This document shows positions 1-5,417 of a stretch of DNA of 5,759 bases, in pieces. The first letter of the stretch is position 1, and the number at the start of each line of letters is the position of its first letter. The notes beneath the pieces are model-generated. The model saw nothing but the letters and a program-made list of their open reading frames with translations. It was not told the origin of the DNA and ran no database searches. The DNA comes from Xanthobacteraceae bacterium (GTDB lineage: Bacteria > Pseudomonadota > Alphaproteobacteria > Rhizobiales > Xanthobacteraceae): assembly GCA_030036975.1 (NCBI GenBank), contig JASHSE010000119.1, positions 1-5,759 of the forward strand. Reading direction: 5' to 3'. The position numbers were made by a program, and so were the translations under genes.

Positions 1-447
1 GAGATCGTCGTAGGAGACGCCCCAATCCTGGATGGTCATGTCGGATGGCAAGAAATTGGCGCCGTAGCGCTGCGTCAAATGCGTGCGCAGCACGAAATCG
101 GTCGGCAGAAAGCGCCAGGTCTCCGCGTTCCAATGCACGCCGGCGCCACCGGCGCCGTTGCCGAGCATGAAAGCGCCCCAGGTCCGTACCGGTAGCGCCG
201 TCTGTCGCGCGTTGTTGCGGAAGGTGACGGTGATCTGCGCCGGCCGCAGGAACAGCTCGTGCTGGATGCGATAGCGCAGTTCGTCTTGAGCATAGGTGAT
301 GGAAAAGTCCGTTCCGGTGTCGCGCCAGGGCCCGCGCTCGATTGCGACCACGTCGAGCCCGGCATCGGTCAGCTCGTGCCCCAGGATCGAGCCGGTCCAG
401 CCGAGGCCGATAATCACGGCATCCTTGTGCGGAAGCTTTTGCGTCAT
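1..447 (-). CDS. GMC-family FAD-dependent dehydrogenase, large subunit (N-terminal part, cut by window edge)
   Basis: An open frame of 149 codons reads leftward from an ATG at 447 to the window edge without a stop, so this is the N-terminal part of a longer gene; such proteins usually have about 500-600 residues. The product begins MTQKLPHKDAVIIGLGWTG, an FAD-binding Rossmann start with GLGWTG at residues 14-19 and the ribose-binding acid at Glu37 (VVAIERG). A second family block, GNGAGGAGVHWNAETWR (residues 96-112), is typical of gluconate 2-dehydrogenase/alcohol dehydrogenase FAD subunits. A GAAGAGAG ribosome binding site lies 6 nt upstream (454-461). It follows the small-subunit gene by 50 bp on the same strand, so the two are probably one operon. 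It has no signal peptide of its own. By family it oxidises a sugar, sugar acid or alcohol and passes electrons to a cytochrome c subunit, which may lie further left. The substrate cannot be told from the sequence. Confidence 0.9.
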   Translation of the reverse strand, partial: MTQKLPHKDAVIIGLGWTGSILGHELTDAGLDVVAIERGPWRDTGTDFSITYAQDELRYRIQHELFLRPAQITVTFRNNARQTALPVRTWGAFMLGNGAGGAGVHWNAETWRFLPTDFVLRTHLTQRYGANFLPSDMTIQDWGVSYDDL

Positions 448-497
448 CGACAACTCTCTTCACATCGATCAGGCCGCGGCAAAGCGGGCGGCAGAAT

Positions 498-1238
498 TTA
501 CGATGCCCAGTTCGGATGATTGTTGATCGCGACCGTGGGCAGCGTGACGCGCTGATTGTGGCGTTCGATCCAATCGCGATAGTCGTAATGCGTGCCGGGA
601 AAGCCGATCATCTTCCACGACGCCATGTCTTTGTTGCCGCCGTAGATCGGGTCGGCCAAAAAGCCGTTCTGCGTGTCTTTGAGGATCAGCTTGAAAAAGT
701 CCTGGCTGTCGACGTTTTCGAGTTTGAGCGAACCGTCCTCGAGCCCTTTGACGGCTTGGTCCTTCTCGTCGTCGGAAAGCTGCGTGAAGGACTTGCCGCC
801 GAATTTGCCGCGGCAGGCGGCGGCGAACGCGGCCAACCCCCTGCGGTAATGCTGCGCCGGCGTCATCGGCGATTGCGGACCTTGCTGCTTGGTTCCTTTC
901 TGGAACGGCGCGCTCATGTAATAGCCTTCGAACCGGCCGTAAGGTCCGGCCAGCTGGCGGTCGATGAAGATGGCGCAGCCGCAGTCCTTGCCGCCGGGTG
1001 AGAGCTGATCGGGTGGGATGAGGCGGTCGACGAACGCCTCGACCAGCGCGCCCTCTTGCGGCGTGAAATAGCGCCAGCCTTCGCCGGTGACCGGCGCGGG
1101 AGGATCGGCGGTGCCGGGCTTCCACGGCAGACCGCTTTTGACGATGGCGCCGCGTGCAACGCCCTCATGGAGCGCCAGCAGCACCACGGCGCTGGAGCCA
1201 AGAAGCTGTCGCCTGTTCAGGTGCAGCAAGGTGCGCAT
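498..1238 (-). CDS. Gluconate 2-dehydrogenase subunit 3 family protein with Tat signal
   Basis: This 246-residue protein is the small subunit of a membrane-associated FAD dehydrogenase of the gluconate/alcohol/glucose type. Its N-terminus, MRTLLHLNRRQLLGSSAVVL, carries a twin-arginine motif (Arg9-Arg10, then Q-L-L) and a hydrophobic stretch to about residue 28, so it should be exported folded by the Tat system. Family features follow: an early helix with VEAFVDRLIPPDQLSPGG (about 66-83), FIDRQLAGPYGRF (91-103), and the C-terminal DPIYGGNKDMASWKMIGFPG (196-215), the most conserved part of this family. Length is usual for the family. The GMC subunit follows 50 bp downstream on the same strand. 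Cys86 and Cys88 sit close together and could matter structurally; that is only a remark. The start was chosen because it gives the complete Tat signal; the upstream G-run (about 1247-1252) is only a weak ribosome binding site. Confidence 0.93.
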   Translation of the reverse strand: MRTLLHLNRRQLLGSSAVVLLALHEGVARGAIVKSGLPWKPGTADPPAPVTGEGWRYFTPQEGALVEAFVDRLIPPDQLSPGGKDCGCAIFIDRQLAGPYGRFEGYYMSAPFQKGTKQQGPQSPMTPAQHYRRGLAAFAAACRGKFGGKSFTQLSDDEKDQAVKGLEDGSLKLENVDSQDFFKLILKDTQNGFLADPIYGGNKDMASWKMIGFPGTHYDYRDWIERHNQRVTLPTVAINNHPNWAS

Positions 1239-1269
1239 CCCATCGCGCCCCCCGCCGCTCGCTCAACGC

Positions 1270-1295
1270 GCGCCGGAACTCAAGGTTCCGGGCGC
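1270..1295. repeat. Long hairpin-forming inverted repeat in the divergent promoter region
   Basis: GCGCC (1270-1274) plus GGAAC (1275-1279) can pair with GTTCC (1285-1289) and GGCGC (1291-1295), with one bulged G at 1290 and a 5-nt loop TCAAG. This gives ten base pairs. No T-run follows on the plus strand, so it does not look like a terminator. It could be an operator or an mRNA leader structure; the role is not determined. Confidence 0.45.
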
Positions 1296-1347
1296 CGGCC
1301 GAACCGCGTTCGAGCCGCCACAATCGCTTGAGTTGTCGCCGGCTTTA

Positions 1348-1361
1348 TGCCGCTTGCGGCA
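1348..1361. repeat. Perfect 14-bp palindrome TGCCGCTTGCGGCA
   Basis: TGCCGC and GCGGCA are perfect inverted arms around a TT centre, 65 bp before the amidohydrolase start. Flanking CGGC (1340-1343) and TGCCG (1366-1370) can each pair with one arm instead, giving alternative stems. The spacing suits a dimeric regulator site or a leader structure. In GC-rich DNA such arms can also arise by chance. Confidence 0.35.
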
Positions 1362-1426
1362 GGCTTGCCGAGCCGCGTCATCGATGCAACAAACGGCCGC
1401 CACTTAAAACGAAGGGGAAACCGCCT

Positions 1427-2422
1427 ATGCGTACCGTCGCACTTGAGGAGCATTTCTCGGTCCCTGCGGTCGCGAGCCGCATCGACAAGAGCGTGCTGAG
1501 CCGCCGCGGCTATCGGACAAGAACGCTGCCGAAGAACGCGCGCAATCCGCTCGAACTGCTGCCGGAAATCGGCGAACGGCGCCTCAAGTCGATGGATGAC
1601 GCGGGCATTTCCGTGCAGGTGCTGTCAAACAGCGGCCCCGGGCCGGACCTGGTGCCCGGTCCCGACGGCGTCCGCATGGCGCGGGAAACCAACGATTACT
1701 TGGCGAAGGCGATTGCGCAGCGCCCCGATCGCTTTGCCGGCTTCGCTGCACTGCCGCTGCAGAGCCCCGACGCCGCTGCCGTCGAATTCGTCCGTTGCGT
1801 GAAAGAGCTCGGATTTGTCGGTGCCATGGTCAACGGCACGACCGAAGGCCGCTTTCTGGACCATTCGAGCTACGACGGCATTTTGGCCGCGGCCGAACAG
1901 CTCGACGTACCGATCTACATCCATCCGCACATTCCGCCCGAGCCGATCCGGCAAGCCTACTTCTCCGACCTGCCTCCCGGCCCGGGCCGCGTGCTCGAAA
2001 CCGCCGGCTGGGGCTGGCATTCGGAGACCGCCGTGCATGTCCTGCGCCTGGTGATTTCCGGAGCGCTCGACCGCCATCCGCGGCTCAAGCTGATCATCGG
2101 CCACATGGGCGAAATGCTGCCGATGATGCTGGCGCGCGCCGACCAGGTCTTTGCCAACGACAGCGACCACCTCAAGCGCTCGATCAGCCGCACCATTCTG
2201 GATCAGGTCTGGATCACCACCAGCGGCATTTTCAACGAGCCGCCGTTCCTCGCGGCGCTGCTGACCTTCGGCATCGACCGCATCATGTTCTCGGTCGACT
2301 ATCCCTATTCGCCCGACGCCTGGGGCCGCGCCTTTCTCGACCGCATCGCGCTCGCCCCCACCGACATGGTCAAGCTCACGCATGGCAACGCCGACGCGCT
2401 GCTCAAGCTGAAAACCCGCTGA
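1427..2422 (+). CDS. Amidohydrolase-2 family protein, gamma-resorcylate-type decarboxylase-like
   Basis: The 331-residue product begins MRTVALEEHFSVP and matches the ACMSD/gamma-resorcylate decarboxylase branch of the amidohydrolase superfamily: metal-dependent TIM-barrel enzymes that mostly remove carboxyl groups from aromatic acids. Visible active-site elements are the N-terminal LEEH (Glu8, His9), YIHPH (His166, His168), IIGHMGE (His226) and FSVDYP (Asp291), which correspond to the family metal ligands and catalytic residues. Other family blocks are RPDRFAGFAALPLQSPD (99-115) and ELGFVGAMVNG (127-137). Length is close to the usual 325-340. The ATG at 1427 was chosen because the family N-terminus starts there and an AAGGGGAA ribosome binding site lies just upstream (about 1412-1419). 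An in-frame ATG at 1154 would give a long extension overlapping the divergent gene and is rejected. It could instead hydrolyse a lactone or amide; the exact substrate is unknown. Confidence 0.92.
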   Translation: MRTVALEEHFSVPAVASRIDKSVLSRRGYRTRTLPKNARNPLELLPEIGERRLKSMDDAGISVQVLSNSGPGPDLVPGPDGVRMARETNDYLAKAIAQRPDRFAGFAALPLQSPDAAAVEFVRCVKELGFVGAMVNGTTEGRFLDHSSYDGILAAAEQLDVPIYIHPHIPPEPIRQAYFSDLPPGPGRVLETAGWGWHSETAVHVLRLVISGALDRHPRLKLIIGHMGEMLPMMLARADQVFANDSDHLKRSISRTILDQVWITTSGIFNEPPFLAALLTFGIDRIMFSVDYPYSPDAWGRAFLDRIALAPTDMVKLTHGNADALLKLKTR

Positions 2423-2442
2423 GGAGAGAACTCTGGGCGCCT

Positions 2443-2463
2443 ACCGGGAAAACCCGGTGTTTT
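2443..2463 (+). terminator. Likely rho-independent terminator after the amidohydrolase gene
   Basis: ACCGGG (2443-2448), loop AAAA, CCCGGT (2453-2458), then GTTTT (2459-2463). A six-pair GC-rich stem with a short loop followed by a T-run, 20 bp after the stop codon, fits an intrinsic terminator, though the T-run is only four bases. A third arm, ACCGGG at 2465-2470, can pair with the same CCCGGT and would form a competing hairpin. Confidence 0.5.
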
Positions 2464-2544
2464 GACCGGGCGCGGATCGCGGCAGCGGATCTGGACAAGG
2501 CAGCGCGCACGAAAGCGGTGCGTGCGTCGAGACGGAGTTGCGCA

Positions 2545-3075
2545 ATGGCTCTTTTCAGTTTGCGCGGGCAGGAGCCCGACATGGCGCCGGCCGGCACCTG
2601 CTATGTGGCAGAGAGCGCCGTGGTCATCGGCAAGGTGCGGATCAAGGCTGGCGTCGGCATCTGGTTCGGCGCGGTGCTGCGCGGCGACAACGAATGGATC
2701 GAAATCGGCGAACGCACCAATATTCAGGACAACTGCACGCTGCACACCGATCCCGGCTATCCGCTGACGGTGGGCGAGGGCTGCACCGTCGGTCACAATG
2801 CGATCCTGCACGGCTGCACGATCGGTCGTAACTGTTTGATCGGCATGGGCGCGATCCTGATGAACGGTGCGCGGATCGGCGCCAATTGCTTCGTCGGCGC
2901 CGGTGCGCTGATTGGCGAAGGCAAGACCATTGCGGACAATTCGCTCGTCGTCGGGGCGCCGGCGCGGGTGATCCGCAGCAACGATGAGGATATCATCAAG
3001 CTCATCGAGCATGCAGCGGAAGTCTATTTCCAACGCTGTCAGAACTATGCGGCCAATCTGAAGCGTATTGGCTAG
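2545..3075 (+). CDS. Gamma carbonic anhydrase-like hexapeptide-repeat protein
   Basis: This 176-residue protein is a left-handed beta-helix of the YrdA/PaaY/CaiE/gamma carbonic anhydrase group. Hexapeptide-type repeats run from about residue 20 to 145 with regularly spaced V/I-G turns (VVIGKVRIKAGVGIWFGAVL, then later turns). The metal-site pattern is visible: LRGD (45-48), NIQDNCTLH with His67, and VGHNAILHG with His84 and His89, the three histidines expected to bind zinc at trimer interfaces. A C-terminal helix (about 146-175) closes the fold. Length is normal. A GACGGAG ribosome binding site at 2531-2537 supports the ATG at 2545. By family it may hydrate CO2 or act as a thioesterase-like or accessory protein; many members have no shown activity. 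A terminator-like hairpin separates it from the amidohydrolase, while the next gene follows after only 46 bp. Confidence 0.92.
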   Translation: MALFSLRGQEPDMAPAGTCYVAESAVVIGKVRIKAGVGIWFGAVLRGDNEWIEIGERTNIQDNCTLHTDPGYPLTVGEGCTVGHNAILHGCTIGRNCLIGMGAILMNGARIGANCFVGAGALIGEGKTIADNSLVVGAPARVIRSNDEDIIKLIEHAAEVYFQRCQNYAANLKRIG

Positions 3076-3121
3076 AGCCCGCGACGAAATGCCTTGATCG
3101 GGCCACGATAGCACGCGAGGA

Positions 3122-4006
3122 ATGAGCGTTCGGGGGGTGTCTGGTTTCCTGATGTCGCGCTATCTCATCGCTGCCTGTTGCGTCGCTGCCGGGCTTTTGG
3201 CGGGCGCCGCAGCCGACACCAACGCCGGCGTCGGCGAAATCCGCTCGCCAGTCAAGCTCGATGCTGCGTATACGGCGAGCCTCTTCGGCATTCCGATCGG
3301 GCAGATTTCCTGGACTATCGAGCTAAGCGACAAGCGGTACACGGCCGCGGCCACCGGTTCCACGATCGGGCTGTTGCGGATTTTTGCCAACGGCCACGGC
3401 GCCGCCAATGCCCACGGCATCGTCAATGCCAATGAGCCGGTCGCCTCCGATTTCCTGGTCAAATACGTATCGGGCGACTCCTCGGACGAAATCAAAATCG
3501 TGTTCAGCGGCGGCAAGGCCAAAGAGTCGCTGACGCATCCACCGAAGCCCGATCCGAGCGGCGTGCCGCTCACCGATGCCAATCGGGTCGGCGTGGTTGA
3601 TCCGATGTCGGCGCTGCTGATCCGCGTTCCCGGCAATGGCGATACGGCGGTGCCAGCGGCCTGCGAGCGCAAGATCGCCGTGTTCGACGGCCACATGCGC
3701 TACGATCTGCAGCTCGCGTTCAAGCGCATCGAGCAGGTGCGGGCGAACGCGGGTTACCAAGGTCCCGCGGTGGTCTGCGCGCTCTATTTCTCGCCGCTGG
3801 CGGGCTACGACATCGGCCGTTCCGGCGTCCGCTACCTCAAGGCGCAGCGCGGCATGGAAATGTGGCTCGTCCCGATCGCCGGCACCCGGCTCCTGGTGCC
3901 GTTCCGCGTCTCGGTGCCGACGCCGATCGGGCTCGGGATTTTGCAGGCCACGCGTTTCGTCTCGGCGCCCGAAGCCGAGCCATCGAGCGCGATGAACGCC
4001 CACTGA
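3122..4006 (+). CDS. Exported DUF3108 domain protein
   Basis: The product has up to 294 residues. It has an N-terminal signal peptide and one DUF3108-like domain (about residues 44-265), recognised from the start LDAAYTASLFGIPIGQISW and from RVGVVDPMSALL in the middle. Function of the family is not known; the fold is thought to be a beta-rich periplasmic or outer-membrane-associated domain. The start is undecided. ATG 3122 has GAGG only 1 nt upstream, too close to work well. ATG 3152 (residue 11) gives a classical signal peptide, MSRYLIAACCVAAGLLAG, with likely cleavage near AGAAA/DTNAG, but its only upstream purine run (3132-3137) is 14 nt away. The gene follows the carbonic anhydrase-like gene by 46 bp and may share its transcript. 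Confidence 0.85.
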   Translation: MSVRGVSGFLMSRYLIAACCVAAGLLAGAAADTNAGVGEIRSPVKLDAAYTASLFGIPIGQISWTIELSDKRYTAAATGSTIGLLRIFANGHGAANAHGIVNANEPVASDFLVKYVSGDSSDEIKIVFSGGKAKESLTHPPKPDPSGVPLTDANRVGVVDPMSALLIRVPGNGDTAVPAACERKIAVFDGHMRYDLQLAFKRIEQVRANAGYQGPAVVCALYFSPLAGYDIGRSGVRYLKAQRGMEMWLVPIAGTRLLVPFRVSVPTPIGLGILQATRFVSAPEAEPSSAMNAH

Positions 4007-4057
4007 ACCGGCGGGCTCGTAACTGGCGCCGCGTTTCTATATCATCGCGACGGCGTT

Positions 4058-4070
4058 CCTCAGCCTGAGG
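4058..4070. repeat. Short palindrome CCTCAGCCTGAGG downstream of DUF3108 gene
   Basis: CCTCA and TGAGG pair around GCC, and outer GCGA (4047-4050) and TCGC (4071-4074) could extend the stem across a bulge. No T-run follows, so an intrinsic terminator is unlikely. From memory, motifs of the CCTCA-nnn-TGAGG kind occur as dispersed intergenic repeats in Bradyrhizobium-like genomes; this could be a remnant, but one copy cannot show that. Confidence 0.3.
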
Positions 4071-4095
4071 TCGCTCGTGATCCTGCAGCTGCGCA

Positions 4096-4114
4096 ACAAA
4101 TTCCTGTAACTTGT
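4096..4114. promoter_or_regulatory. Imperfect palindrome upstream of the MDR oxidoreductase, possible operator
   Basis: ACAAATT (4096-4102) and AACTTGT (4108-4114) are inverted repeats with one mismatch in seven pairs, separated by CCTGT, and end 13 bp before the ATG at 4128. The AT-rich arms stand out in a GC-rich region. Size and place fit a dimeric repressor site that would block translation start or promoter clearance. No regulator gene is in view. Confidence 0.3.
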
Positions 4115-4127
4115 CAGCGAGTTCCAA

Positions 4128-5057
4128 ATGAAAGCGGCCTATATAGAAAAATTCGGTGGCCCCGAGGTTCTGCAGTATGGCGACCGGCCCGACCCGGCCG
4201 CTGCGCCCGACGAGGTTGTCGTCGACGTGTTCGCCGCCAGCGTCAATGCTGCCGATTGGAAGTTTCGCGGTGGCGAGTACGTGCGCCATGCCCAGGTGAA
4301 ATTTCCGCAAATTCCGGGCCGCGATTTTTCCGGCGTGGTGGCGAGCGCCGGCGCCGGTGCCGGCGATTTCAAGGTTGGCGATGCGGTGTTCGGCGTGCTC
4401 GCTGCCGGCCGCGAGGGTACCTACTGCGAGAAGATTGCCATTGCGGCCGCGATCGTCGCCAAGAAACCGGACCGGCTGTCGCACGTCAATGCCGCCGCGC
4501 TGGCGCTCGCCGGGCTCACCGCCGTCGATACGCTGGAGAATACATTGAAGCTCGCCCGCGGCGAGACCATCCTCATCCAGGGCGGCGCCGGCGGTGTCGC
4601 CGGCTTTGCCATTCAGCTTGCCAAGCATCTCGGCGCCCGCATCATCAGCACGACCAGCGCCGCCAACGTCGGCTATGTGCGCGGACTCGGCGCCGACGAG
4701 GTGATCGACTACAACGCGCAGGATTTCACCAGGGTGGTAAAGGATTGCGACGCGGTGTTCGACACCGTCGGCGGCGAGGTGGCGCAAAAATCCTTCGTCG
4801 TGCTCAAGCCGGGCGGCCGCGCTGCTTTCATCGCCTCCGGCGCACAGGCGCCGCAACCGAGCCGAAGCGACGTCGCGGCGCTGCGGCCGCCGGTGCCGCG
4901 CACGCGCAAAGCCATGGAACGCGTCGCCGAACTTTATCTGATCGGCGCGGTGCGCCCGCCCGAGATCAAGCTCTATCGGCTGTCGCAGGCGACCGAGGCG
5001 CATCGGCTGAGCGAGGGCCGCCACTTTCGCGGCAAGCTCGTGTTTCAGGTGCGGTAG
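4128..5057 (+). CDS. NADP-dependent oxidoreductase, MDR family (quinone oxidoreductase-like)
   Basis: This 309-residue protein is a medium-chain dehydrogenase/reductase of the zinc-free quinone oxidoreductase group. The N-terminal catalytic GroES-like domain (1-125) shows MKAAYIEKFGGPEVL, FAASVNAADWKFRGG (35-49) and PGRDFSGVV (63-71). The Rossmann domain has the nucleotide-binding loop GGAGGVAG (152-159) after ETILIQ and ends with GGRAAFIASG. The C-terminus, GRHFRGKLVFQV, is the usual family ending. The cysteine and histidine ligands for catalytic and structural zinc are absent, as expected for this branch. It should use NADPH to reduce a quinone or an activated double bond; the substrate is unknown. 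Its ribosome binding site is weak (GCGAG at 4117-4121). It is separated from the preceding gene by 121 bp and from the small downstream ORF by 32 bp. Confidence 0.93.
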   Translation: MKAAYIEKFGGPEVLQYGDRPDPAAAPDEVVVDVFAASVNAADWKFRGGEYVRHAQVKFPQIPGRDFSGVVASAGAGAGDFKVGDAVFGVLAAGREGTYCEKIAIAAAIVAKKPDRLSHVNAAALALAGLTAVDTLENTLKLARGETILIQGGAGGVAGFAIQLAKHLGARIISTTSAANVGYVRGLGADEVIDYNAQDFTRVVKDCDAVFDTVGGEVAQKSFVVLKPGGRAAFIASGAQAPQPSRSDVAALRPPVPRTRKAMERVAELYLIGAVRPPEIKLYRLSQATEAHRLSEGRHFRGKLVFQVR

Positions 5058-5089
5058 CCCGTCAATGCCGCGCATGTGGGGGACGAGAG

Positions 5090-5314
5090 ATGAGCAGAAC
5101 TTTTCATGCGATTCTACACATGTTAAGTATTATCGTTGGAGTGTGGTTTATCGCTGATTATTTAAATCCGAATTTAAGCGTTGGTTTCGGGGTGGCGATC
5201 TGTATTCTGTTCTCATTATTTGTTGGCCGCGTGCCGGGCGGGCGCATGGCGTCGTATTCGGGCTGCACCGCGGTGTTGGTCGACGGCGCCAATACGCCGA
5301 ACTTTTTGCGATAG
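5090..5314 (+). CDS. Small two-helix membrane protein of unusual base composition, hypothetical
   Basis: A 74-residue product beginning MSRTFHAILHMLSIIVGVWF. Two hydrophobic segments are visible, about residues 11-24 and 31-46, joined by a short DYLNPNLS turn, suggesting a helical hairpin in the inner membrane. The remaining tail (47-74), GRVPGGRMASYSGCTAVLVD and onward, is polar and glycine-rich. I do not recognise a family. GGGGGA (5078-5083) stands 6 nt before the ATG and is a good ribosome binding site. The membrane part is AT-rich with four TTA leucine codons (I saw none in the neighbours), whereas the tail is GC-rich like the rest of the window. This suggests recent acquisition or a fusion of foreign sequence with local sequence. 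It follows the oxidoreductase gene by 32 bp and could be translated from the same message. Confidence 0.6.
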   Translation: MSRTFHAILHMLSIIVGVWFIADYLNPNLSVGFGVAICILFSLFVGRVPGGRMASYSGCTAVLVDGANTPNFLR

Positions 5315-5365
5315 CCGAGCGAATCCGTCATTCTCACCCTCTCTCGCCCCGTTGCGGCCTTGACT

Positions 5366-5384
5366 AGGACAGCGTCGCGGTCCT
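5366..5384. repeat. Weak inverted repeat upstream of the HpaB-like gene
   Basis: AGGAC (5366-5370) and GTCCT (5380-5384) can pair around a 9-nt loop in the 103-bp gap between the small ORF and the HpaB-like gene. There is no T-run, so a terminator is unlikely. Apart from this, the gap holds only a TTGACA hexamer (5398-5403) with no matching -10 at the right distance. Confidence 0.2.
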
Positions 5385-5417
5385 CACTTGCGTGGAGTTG
5401 ACAGGCGTCTTTACCCC

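Larger units (their letters stand above)
1239..1426. promoter_or_regulatory. Divergent intergenic region between dehydrogenase operon and amidohydrolase
   Basis: These 188 bp separate two genes that point away from each other, so both promoters should lie here. I see no convincing -35/-10 pair on either strand. The region contains several inverted repeats: a hairpin at 1270-1295, the 8-bp pair AACTCAAG (1277-1284) / CTTGAGTT (1327-1334), and a palindrome at 1348-1361. A regulator gene is not visible in the window. That both promoters are here is inferred from gene arrangement only. Confidence 0.55.

Noticed and set aside
1154..1426. In-frame N-terminal extension of the amidohydrolase back to ATG 1154
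   Set aside because: It overlaps the divergent Tat-signal gene, is rich in Arg/Pro/Ala as typical of an antisense frame, and the family N-terminus and a good ribosome binding site place the start at 1427.
1795..2544. Long plus-strand frame running from 1795 into the carbonic anhydrase-like gene
   Set aside because: It covers the amidohydrolase in another frame; the hexapeptide protein starts at ATG 2545 with its own ribosome binding site, so the upstream part is an open frame caused by high GC content.
2305..3114. 269-codon minus-strand open frame opposite the carbonic anhydrase-like gene
   Set aside because: Same reason: antisense to a well-supported gene, no domain visible.
3122..3180. 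Lipoprotein signal (I-A-A-C at Cys19) in the DUF3108 protein
   Set aside because: The hydrophobic stretch continues well beyond the cysteine and too little precedes it, especially from ATG 3152; an ordinary signal peptide with cleavage near residue 31 fits better.
4037..4043. CTATATC as a -10 element for the MDR gene
   Set aside because: No -35-like hexamer is found at 16-18 bp upstream; too weak to call.
3837..5075. 412-codon minus-strand open frame opposite the MDR oxidoreductase
   Set aside because: Its product is low-complexity His/Arg/Gly/Ala-rich with no recognisable fold, and the plus strand encodes a complete, motif-bearing oxidoreductase. It is a shadow frame.
5280..5314. VLVDGAN in the tail of the small ORF as the start of a NYN-type nuclease domain
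   Set aside because: The frame stops nine codons later; a seven-residue resemblance does not support a domain.
5398..5403. Perfect TTGACA hexamer as a -35 promoter element
   Set aside because: A -10 at normal spacing would fall inside the HpaB-like coding sequence and no TATAAT-like hexamer is there.
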